Source of the DNA: an uncultured Lachnospiraceae bacterium
GTDB taxonomy: Bacteria; Bacillota; Clostridia; Lachnospirales; Lachnospiraceae
Reading direction: 5' to 3'
Length of the DNA: 5,903 nucleotides
Assembly: GCA_902766655.1 (NCBI GenBank)
Contig: CACXEL010000425.1
Location: 1-5,903 of the forward strand
Shown here: piece after piece, positions 1 through 5,046 of the stretch
Position numbering within the stretch: the stretch's first letter is position 1
Layout of the letters: each line of letters begins with the position of its first letter
Made by a program: the position numbers and the translations under genes
The notes under the pieces: model-generated
Database searches by the model: none
Seen by the model: the letters and a program-made list of their open reading frames with translations, nothing else
What the model was told of the DNA's origin: nothing

Positions 1-1
1 G

Positions 2-487
2 AAACCGGAACTGTGGTCGTCTGTGTTCAGCGGATGCGTAGGAGCCAGCTCCCTGATCGGAGCTGTGATGATGAGCGCCGGAAAACAGGAGGAAAAATGC
101 GGGCTGAAGGTCACTGAAAGGCTGTGCGTCTTTTCGGGCGTGATGGCCGCCCTGGCGATCGGATACTGGTATCTGGTGGCCTCAGGCGTCTCTCTGAACG
201 CCTTTTTGCTGTTGTTCAGTGCAGGATGCCTCGCAGTCGGTTTCCTGCTCTCCCTGATCAACATTCCTCTCAACACTACTATCCAGCGGAAAGTAGAAAA
301 AGATAAGCTCAGCAAGGTAGGCAGCATCATAAGCGTAGGCTCACAGGGAATGATTCCGATCGCCTCAGTATTGGCAGGGGCGGCGCTTCAGGCTTTCGGA
401 AGTACAGTGCTTCTTGCCATCTGCGCAACAGGATTCATAGTTACAGCAGTCCTGCTTTTGAAAAACAAGCATGTCCATTCATTGTAG
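2..487 (+). CDS. MFS transporter, C-terminal part (5' truncated by window edge)
   Basis: The reading frame is open from the first complete codon at position 2 to the TAG at 485-487, giving 161 residues without their natural start; the GTG at 23 is only an internal codon. Hydrophobic membrane segments lie at about residues 41-60, 66-88, 107-131 and 134-153, with a short N-terminal stretch that may end a fifth. This fits roughly the last five helices of a 12-helix transporter of about 400 residues. The segment INIPLNTTIQRKVEKDKLSKVGS, split here as INIPLNTTIQ and RKVEKDKLSKVGS (about residues 86-108), is typical of the cytoplasmic loop in MFS_3-type exporters related to macrolide or siderophore efflux proteins (family knowledge). 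The likely role is proton-driven export of a small molecule, but the substrate cannot be read from this part. It looks less GC-rich than the genes to its right. No terminator is evident after the stop. The superfamily is fairly sure; the subfamily is tentative. Confidence 0.82.
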   Translation, partial: KPELWSSVFSGCVGASSLIGAVMMSAGKQEEKCGLKVTERLCVFSGVMAALAIGYWYLVASGVSLNAFLLLFSAGCLAVGFLLSLINIPLNTTIQRKVEKDKLSKVGSIISVGSQGMIPIASVLAGAALQAFGSTVLLAICATGFIVTAVLLLKNKHVHSL

Positions 488-500
488 GGGATATATAGTG

Positions 501-529
501 TTCACTTTGCCTCAACAGGAATATATAAT
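501..529 (+). promoter_or_regulatory. Possible sigma-A promoter upstream of the 566-aa gene
   Basis: A perfect TATAAT at 524-529 is preceded at exactly 17 bp by TTCACT (501-506), which matches four of six positions of the TTGACA consensus. Transcription would start near 536 and leave a leader of about 135 nt before the ATG at 672. The stretch is locally AT-rich and lies at the edge of the M56 relic, so it could be the relic's old promoter region, a promoter reused for the downstream gene, or chance. Confidence 0.35.
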
Positions 530-631
530 AGTATTATTGCGGCAAGCCGGTTGATCCTTTCGGTTCTCCTGACAGGACTGCTCTTGAAAAAAGCGCCGAA
601 GTGGATATCATACCTGCTATGGGTGCTTGTG
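503..631 (+). pseudogene. Remnant of M56/BlaR1-family membrane protein N-terminus
   Basis: Read in the frame beginning at 503, the DNA encodes a hydrophobic stretch with NSIIAAS, then ILSVLLTGLLLKKAPKW and ISYLLWVLV (codons 551-631). The pattern of an N-S-I-A-S helix start, a hydrophobic helix, K-K-A-P-K-W-I-S-Y-L-L-W and a second helix start is what I know from the first two transmembrane helices of BlaR1/MecR1-like M56 peptidases in clostridia. Those proteins normally continue with a phenylalanine/arginine/cysteine/proline-rich helix and a zinc HExxH domain. Here the resemblance stops after VLV (about 631) and the frame ends at 763 inside the next gene. There is no ATG and no ribosome binding site before it. 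I therefore read it as a gene relic left by a deletion or rearrangement. The assignment is from memory of the family and was not checked by alignment. Confidence 0.6.
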
Positions 632-671
632 GACCAATTCCAGGGGACAGCCTGCTCAGAAGGGAAAAGTG

Positions 672-2372
672 ATGAAGAAAGCCTTTTTTATGATCTGCCT
701 TGCGGTCGAAACCGCGGCCTTTGCTTTTTTTGCCCTGACGGCCCTGTCCGGCGTCGTTGGTAAGGAGGACGCCCTGATTGCCGTGGCCTGCCTGCTCACG
801 CCCCTGCTTCTGGGTGCCATATCCATTTCCTGCCTGATCAAATGCCGGCGCAATAAGGAAAAGCTTGTCAGCCATTCGCTCCTCATGAAGCTGTCTGTGT
901 TCCTGGTGTGCATGTCCGTCTCCTTCCTCGCGTTTGAGGACGGCTGGATTGCAACCCTGGTCTTCCTGATTCCAGGGCTGATCCTGACAGGCGTCACGGT
1001 CCTGCTCATTCGAAAGCCGTGGGTGGTCAGGAAGCCCGGCATCCCAGGCAGACCGGCCGAATACGCCTTCAAGTACAAGGGCAAATGGGAGTGGGAAGCC
1101 GCCTCTGCCGAATACAGACGCCTGAAGGGAATCATGGATGGGGGAGCCCTGACGGATGAGGAGAACGAACTGATCTACGCATATACTGCCGTGCCGTTTT
1201 CCTACATGTTCTACTGGCTGGCAGTATCGGGGTTCCTGAACCGAAGCTTCGATGAGGAGTATGCTGACGCGGACATTGTCGGCGCGATGAAGCGCCGCGA
1301 GATCACGCCTGTCGAAGCCCTGGGACAGCTGGACTATTACTTCGGCAGTGAGTACCTGCTCCCCGGAATCATCCGCTTTTTCCGCTCCTACTATTACAGG
1401 CAGGGGGCCTTTACAGACAGCGCCACATACCTCTACGATTATTACGAGATGAACGGCGAGCCGGAGGATCGATACTACTGCATGGATTTTTCCTGGGATG
1501 TGTGCGAGCGCCTGACTGCCCGGATCGAAGAGCGGTATACAAGCTGGAATAAGCGGTTCAGTTCAAATGACGATAAGGACTATCATGAGGATGAGCGCTT
1601 TGACAGGAAGGTGCATTCCGCCTTGTTCGGCACCGATCTGAACGTATGCGCAAGCGGCGTGAAATACCATGGCTTTCCGGGCGGCACGGATGTCTATGTC
1701 GACAGATGCGCCGCAGCCCTGGATGCGCTGTCCGACAGGCAGATCCGGATGCTGGAACGCATTTTCGATGATGACTACGGCGTAGAAGAGACGCCGGAGG
1801 CGACGTCGATTGACGCCTTCAGACCTGAGACACTGCACATTCTCGAGCCGCGGGATGAGAACGACCTTGTCTTCGCGGTCAGCGGAGAGGCGGATTTTGA
1901 GCCTGAGCACGGAATCTCCTTTACGGTCCGCAACGGCCTGATCATCGATACAGGTTTTTCTTACGACTTCGACGATCCGTACAGCGAAGAGAACCTGAGG
2001 CGCTATGAAAACATGCCTGCACTCGATTTCGCCCGGATTCGTACGGAAGCCGATGCGGCTCCCTGCCTTCAGACCGGGGAGCTTGTAAGGGTGAAGCTTC
2101 TTCCGGAGCCGGACGCCTGCAAGACAGATTCTTCGGAAGAATATGTCTATCTGCCGCCGCACGCACTGGCTGCGAAAGAAAGGAATGAGCAGTACATCCG
2201 GAACCTCCGTGCCTTCTCCGGCCTGCCGGATCTGGAAGTTCTCTATTCGCCGCATTACCTGACGGACCGTGACGGAATACGACAATCGATCGTGCCGCGC
2301 AGACTGTATATCAGGACAAAAGACAAAAAGATATGGGTCCAATTCTTCTTCATCGTGGATGTGTGGGATTAG
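672..2372 (+). CDS. Membrane-anchored protein of unknown function, 566 aa
   Basis: I chose the ATG at 672 because it is preceded by GAAGGGAAAAG (659-669) and opens directly with a lysine-flanked hydrophobic helix; the upstream GTG at 627 would add 15 polar residues without a good ribosome binding site. Four membrane segments are visible at about residues 4-29, 33-56, 69-88 and 91-113. A basic stretch (RKPWVVRKPG, 114-123) follows, suggesting that the rest faces the cytoplasm. Residues ~124-566 are soluble and acidic, rich in Tyr, Asp and Glu, with a possible helical part to ~300 and a more beta-like part after ~315. Notable motifs are YVDRCAAALDALSD (342-355) and EADFEPEHGISFTVRNG (406-422). 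The latter faintly recalls WEPEHG-type motifs I associate with small uncharacterised or immunity-like bacterial domains, which is a weak impression. No catalytic signature or nucleotide-binding motif is seen. It is separated by 69 bp from the regulator gene downstream, so cotranscription is possible but unproven. Confidence 0.85.
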   Translation: MKKAFFMICLAVETAAFAFFALTALSGVVGKEDALIAVACLLTPLLLGAISISCLIKCRRNKEKLVSHSLLMKLSVFLVCMSVSFLAFEDGWIATLVFLIPGLILTGVTVLLIRKPWVVRKPGIPGRPAEYAFKYKGKWEWEAASAEYRRLKGIMDGGALTDEENELIYAYTAVPFSYMFYWLAVSGFLNRSFDEEYADADIVGAMKRREITPVEALGQLDYYFGSEYLLPGIIRFFRSYYYRQGAFTDSATYLYDYYEMNGEPEDRYYCMDFSWDVCERLTARIEERYTSWNKRFSSNDDKDYHEDERFDRKVHSALFGTDLNVCASGVKYHGFPGGTDVYVDRCAAALDALSDRQIRMLERIFDDDYGVEETPEATSIDAFRPETLHILEPRDENDLVFAVSGEADFEPEHGISFTVRNGLIIDTGFSYDFDDPYSEENLRRYENMPALDFARIRTEADAAPCLQTGELVRVKLLPEPDACKTDSSEEYVYLPPHALAAKERNEQYIRNLRAFSGLPDLEVLYSPHYLTDRDGIRQSIVPRRLYIRTKDKKIWVQFFFIVDVWD

Positions 2373-2441
2373 GATCAGCCCACTTCTCCCCTTCTCTCTT
2401 CAATCCGATGCAAATACAGAGAACAAACCGTGGAGCACAGC

Positions 2442-3116
2442 ATGAATTATAAAATACTGATCGTGGAGGACGATCCCGGCATCGCCGGAGGAATCCGGGA
2501 CTGCATGGCCAAGTGGGGCTTTGAGGCAGAACCCGTGTCGGATTTCCGGCGTGTGATGGAACAGTTTGCCAGCTTCCAGCCCCACCTCGTACTTCTGGAT
2601 ATCTCTCTGCCCTTCATGAACGGGTATCACTGGTGCTCGGAGATCCGCAAGGTCTCGTCGGTGCCGGTGGTCTTCATTTCCTCCGCATCCGACAATATGA
2701 ACATCATCATGGCCATGAACATGGGCGGGGATGAGTTTATCGCCAAGCCCTTCGATCCGGGCGTGCTCGTCGCCAAAGTGCAGGCCCTGCTCCGGAGGAC
2801 CTACGATTATGCCACCTCCGCACCGATCCTGGAGCATCGCGGCGCCATTCTCAATATGGGCGACGGAAGTCTGACCTGGCAGGGGCAAAAGATCGATCTT
2901 ACGAAAAATGAAGCCCGGATCCTGACCACCCTCCTGCAGAACAAGGGCTCCGTCGTAAGCCGCGAGAAACTGATGGAGGCGCTGTGGCAGTCGGACGCCT
3001 TCGTGGATGAAAATACACTGACCGTCAATGTGGGGCGCCTGCGCAAAAAGCTGGACGCTGCCGGGCTGACTGATTTCATCACGACCAAATTCGGCGTGGG
3101 CTACCTGGTGGGGTGA
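2442..3116 (+). CDS. bceR: OmpR/PhoB-family response regulator, BceR-like
   Basis: This 224-residue DNA-binding regulator would be phosphorylated by the kinase encoded next and then control transcription, most likely of the ABC transporter genes at 4282 onward. The receiver domain spans about residues 1-115. It has the acidic pair Asp10-Asp11 (VEDDP), the phospho-acceptor Asp53 in LVLLDISLP, the switch residue Ser80 and the conserved Lys102 in AKPF. The MGGDEFIAKPFDP variant is characteristic of Bce-type regulators as I know them. The winged-helix DNA-binding domain occupies about residues 130-224, with LTKNEARIL, SREKLMEALW, VNVGRLRKKL and the closing GVGYLV. I chose the ATG at 2442 because GGAG (2432-2435) sits 6 nt before it; the GTG at 2430 would add MEHS but has no evident ribosome binding site. 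The stop lies 4 nt before the kinase start, so the two are an operon. The symbol is a family-level label. Confidence 0.93.
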   Translation: MNYKILIVEDDPGIAGGIRDCMAKWGFEAEPVSDFRRVMEQFASFQPHLVLLDISLPFMNGYHWCSEIRKVSSVPVVFISSASDNMNIIMAMNMGGDEFIAKPFDPGVLVAKVQALLRRTYDYATSAPILEHRGAILNMGDGSLTWQGQKIDLTKNEARILTTLLQNKGSVVSREKLMEALWQSDAFVDENTLTVNVGRLRKKLDAAGLTDFITTKFGVGYLVG

Positions 3117-3120
3117 GGAA

Positions 3121-4098
3121 ATGAATCTATTTCTTCGATACCTGAAAAGCAGATCCGGCCTCATCCTTCTCTTTTTCTCCTTCGCCCTGATCTTCGCCCT
3201 GACTTTCTGGCTCTATCGTCTGCCACTCGCGGCAATCTTCTATCCCGCGATGCTCTGCGCGCTTGTCGGCTTTGTCTGCATTTGCAGGGATTACGTGGGC
3301 GTGAGACGCAGGCACGACATCCTGTCCGGTTTTCGGGGCATGGACGACGTGCTTCCGGAGTCCCGGGACATTGAGGATGCTGACTACCGTGCGATCATCC
3401 GTTTGCTGGAGGAACAGCGGCGCGAGGCGATCACCCGGACCGAGAGCGAAATGCAGGCCATGGTGGACTACTACACCCTCTGGGCTCATGAGATCAAAAC
3501 GCCCATCGCCTCCATGCGCCTCAGGCTGCAAAATGAGGACACCCCTGAAGCCCGCAGCCTCCTCACCGACCTCGGACGGATCGAACGGTACGTGGAGATG
3601 GTGCTGACCTATCTCCGTCTGGAGGGCGACGGCTCGGATTACGTCATCCGTGAGTGCGATCTGGACAGCATCCTGCGTCCGGTGTTCAAGCAATTTGCCG
3701 GGGAATTCATCGGCCGCAGGCTGAAGCTGGACTACTCGCCGGCAGAGACTCGTGTGCTTACGGACGAAAAATGGCTGGCCTTCGTGGTGGAACAGGTTCT
3801 CTCCAACGCTCTTAAATACACACCTTCGGGGACAATTTCGGTATCTCTGGAAGCTCCCGCAACGCTTTGCATCCGTGATACGGGTGTCGGTATTGCCCCA
3901 GAGGACCTGCCACGGGTCTTCGAGCAGAGCTACACAGGCCTGGCCGGACGGACCGACAAGAGAGCCAGCGGCATAGGCCTGTACCTGTGCAAGCGTGTAT
4001 GTGATACGCTTGGGCACAGGATTTCCATAGATTCTGCTCCGGGCGACGGAACAATCGTTCGTATAGATCTGAGCCATCGGGAATTGCCTGTCGAGTAA
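3121..4098 (+). CDS. bceS: Intramembrane-sensing histidine kinase, BceS-like
   Basis: This 325-residue kinase would phosphorylate the regulator encoded 4 nt upstream. Two membrane helices (about residues 13-31 and 35-56) are joined by only a few residues (LYRLP), so there is essentially no extracellular sensor domain. This is the hallmark of BceS-type kinases, which by established work on the family receive their signal from the partner ABC transporter. A linker and coiled-coil-like stretch (about 85-118) leads to the H-box WAHEIKTPIA with the phospho-acceptor His123. The ATPase domain shows the N-box around Asn229 (VLSNALKYTP), the G1 box Asp253-Thr-Gly-Val-Gly, an F-box region RVFEQSYTG (265-273) and the G2 box SGIGLYLCK (283-291). 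All catalytic motifs are present, so it should be active. The start at 3121 follows GGGTGAGGAA, which overlaps the regulator's stop codon. The length is normal for the family. Confidence 0.93.
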   Translation: MNLFLRYLKSRSGLILLFFSFALIFALTFWLYRLPLAAIFYPAMLCALVGFVCICRDYVGVRRRHDILSGFRGMDDVLPESRDIEDADYRAIIRLLEEQRREAITRTESEMQAMVDYYTLWAHEIKTPIASMRLRLQNEDTPEARSLLTDLGRIERYVEMVLTYLRLEGDGSDYVIRECDLDSILRPVFKQFAGEFIGRRLKLDYSPAETRVLTDEKWLAFVVEQVLSNALKYTPSGTISVSLEAPATLCIRDTGVGIAPEDLPRVFEQSYTGLAGRTDKRASGIGLYLCKRVCDTLGHRISIDSAPGDGTIVRIDLSHRELPVE

Positions 4099-4120
4099 TC
4101 AGGAAGCTAAAGGATTCCCA

Positions 4121-4140
4121 GGGAGCGATTCGCCGTTCCC
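4121..4140. repeat. Short imperfect hairpin downstream of the kinase gene
   Basis: GGGAGCG (4121-4127) can pair with CGTTCCC (4134-4140) around a 6-nt loop, with one G-U pair, 22 nt after the kinase stop codon. It is followed by AAAAA rather than a T run, so it does not look like a factor-independent terminator on the + strand. It may only be an mRNA 3'-end structure or chance. Confidence 0.3.
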
Positions 4141-4175
4141 AAAAATCAGCTCCATGCATCGACTGATTGCACTTC

Positions 4176-4189
4176 TTACAAAAATGTTC
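4176..4189 (+). promoter_or_regulatory. BceR-type operator-like site (TTACA-N4-TGTTC)
   Basis: The sequence TTACA-AAAA-TGTTC closely resembles the TNACA-N4-TGTAA inverted repeat that I recall as the binding motif of BceR-type regulators in Firmicutes; the two final bases of the right half differ. It lies about 55 bp upstream of the -10 element of the transporter promoter, a reasonable place for an activator. A TGTAA half-site recurs at 4206-4210, exactly 21 bp (two helical turns) after the TGTTC half, and could be part of a weaker second site. Binding by the regulator encoded at 2442 is an inference. Confidence 0.5.
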
Positions 4190-4206
4190 GTTTTTACCCA
4201 CGAAAT

Positions 4207-4238
4207 GTAAGCCGGTTCAATGGAATGGACCGGCTTAC
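4207..4238. repeat. Inverted repeat in the transporter promoter region
   Basis: GTAAGCCGGT (4207-4216) is repeated as its perfect reverse complement ACCGGCTTAC (4229-4238). Allowing one T-G pair the stem extends to 12 bp around the 8-nt loop AATGGAAT (4219-4226). It is followed by GCCTTTATAAT, so as RNA it would make a strong stem with only a short U tract. It might be a weak terminator for the regulator-kinase transcript, or a protein-binding palindrome overlapping the -35 region of the transporter promoter. Its symmetry is clear; its function is not. Confidence 0.7.
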
Positions 4239-4249
4239 GCCTTTATAAT
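4221..4249 (+). promoter_or_regulatory. Probable promoter of the ABC transporter genes
   Basis: A perfect TATAAT at 4244-4249 lies 32 bp before the ATPase start codon. At 17 bp upstream the hexamer is TGGAAT (4221-4226), a poor match to TTGACA. A good -10 with a poor -35 and an upstream operator-like site is what one expects of a promoter that needs an activator, here plausibly the BceR-like regulator. The -35 hexamer falls within the loop of the inverted repeat at 4207-4238. Confidence 0.55.
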
Positions 4250-4267
4250 GAGGTACATAAAACGAAC

Positions 4268-4273
4268 AGGAGG
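4268..4273 (+). promoter_or_regulatory. Strong ribosome binding site of the ABC ATPase gene
   Basis: A perfect AGGAGG ends 8 nt before the ATG at 4282 and fixes that start. It is stronger than the sites of the regulator and kinase genes, in line with high transporter output once the promoter is active. Confidence 0.85.
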
Positions 4274-4281
4274 ACAAAGAC

Positions 4282-5046
4282 ATGAGTCTGCTGGAAGTCA
4301 AAGGACTTAAAAAGATATACAAGACGCGTTTTGGCGGTCACTCCGTTGAGGCGCTGAAAAACGTGAACTTCACGGTGGAGGACGGCGAATATGTCGCCAT
4401 CATGGGCGAGAGCGGATCAGGCAAGACAACGCTGCTCAATATTCTGGCCGCCCTGGACAAGCCCACCGCCGGTTCGGTACTGATGGACGGCAAGGATTTC
4501 TCAAAAATCAGAGAGAGCGAAGTGGCGGCCTTCCGCCGGGACCACCTGGGCTTCGTTTTTCAGGAATTCAACCTCCTGGACACCTTCACACTGGAGGACA
4601 ACATCTACCTGCCGCTGGTGCTGGCCGGGAAGGACTGGAAGGAAATGAACGCATTGCTCGCGCCAATCGCCAGGACCCTGGGCATCCAGGACATCCTGAA
4701 AAAATACCCCTACGAGGTCTCCGGCGGCCAGAAACAGCGGGCAGCCGTTGCCCGGGCGCTGATCACGTCGCCGCGGATCATCCTGGCCGACGAGCCCACC
4801 GGTGCGCTGGACTCCAGGTCTTCGGACGAGCTGTTGAGGCTCTTCGCTGAGATCAACCGGCAGGGCCAGACCGTCCTCATGGTCACCCACTCCGCCCGCG
4901 CCGCCAGCCGGGCAGGACGCGTGCTCTTCATCCGAGACGGAGAGGTCTTCCACCAGCTGTATCGCGTTGGGGAATCCAGCGAGCTCTTCTACCAGAAGAT
5001 TGCAGACACGCTGACACTCCTTGCCCAGGGAGGTGACCGGACATGA
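4282..5046 (+). CDS. bceA: ABC transporter ATP-binding protein, BceA-like
   Basis: This 254-residue ATPase would power the permease encoded by the overlapping next gene, forming a cytoplasmic-face dimer on the membrane complex that removes or releases peptide antibiotics from their targets (family knowledge). All nucleotide-binding motifs are present: Walker A GESGSGKT (residues 42-49), Q-loop Gln94 in FVFQEFNLL, signature VSGGQKQR (146-153), Walker B IILADEP (166-172) with Glu171 as catalytic base, D-loop GALD (174-177) and the switch His203 in VTHS. The spacing and length (about 230-255 aa) fit the MacB/LolD/BceA group of exporter-like ATPases. The signature begins with Val rather than Leu, a tolerated variation. 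The C-terminal extension after the H-loop (about 215-254) is moderately long. Its stop overlaps the next ATG (ATGA at 5043-5046), implying translational coupling. The symbol is family-level. Confidence 0.95.
   Translation: MSLLEVKGLKKIYKTRFGGHSVEALKNVNFTVEDGEYVAIMGESGSGKTTLLNILAALDKPTAGSVLMDGKDFSKIRESEVAAFRRDHLGFVFQEFNLLDTFTLEDNIYLPLVLAGKDWKEMNALLAPIARTLGIQDILKKYPYEVSGGQKQRAAVARALITSPRIILADEPTGALDSRSSDELLRLFAEINRQGQTVLMVTHSARAASRAGRVLFIRDGEVFHQLYRVGESSELFYQKIADTLTLLAQGGDRT

Noticed and set aside
627..671. GTG start at 627 for the 566-aa protein
   Set aside because: It would add 15 polar residues before a natural N-terminal membrane helix and has no good ribosome binding site, whereas the ATG at 672 has one.
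1563..2342. Minus-strand open frame (259 codons) opposite the 566-aa gene
   Set aside because: No recognisable domain was seen. The + frame is longer, with a ribosome binding site and a coherent membrane-plus-soluble architecture, so the + strand is preferred.
2400..3164. Long minus-strand open frame (254 codons) opposite the response regulator
   Set aside because: It lies wholly over a clear response regulator with intact motifs. Its translation is rich in His, Arg and Gly without domain features, as expected for a GC-rich antisense shadow.
3127..4077. Long minus-strand open frame (316 codons) opposite the histidine kinase
   Set aside because: It is antisense to a kinase with all catalytic boxes. 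It shows no recognisable motif, so it is a by-product of codon bias.
4121..4140. Hairpin after the kinase gene as an intrinsic terminator
   Set aside because: The stem is short with a wobble pair and is followed by A residues, not a T tract, so a terminator call is not supported.
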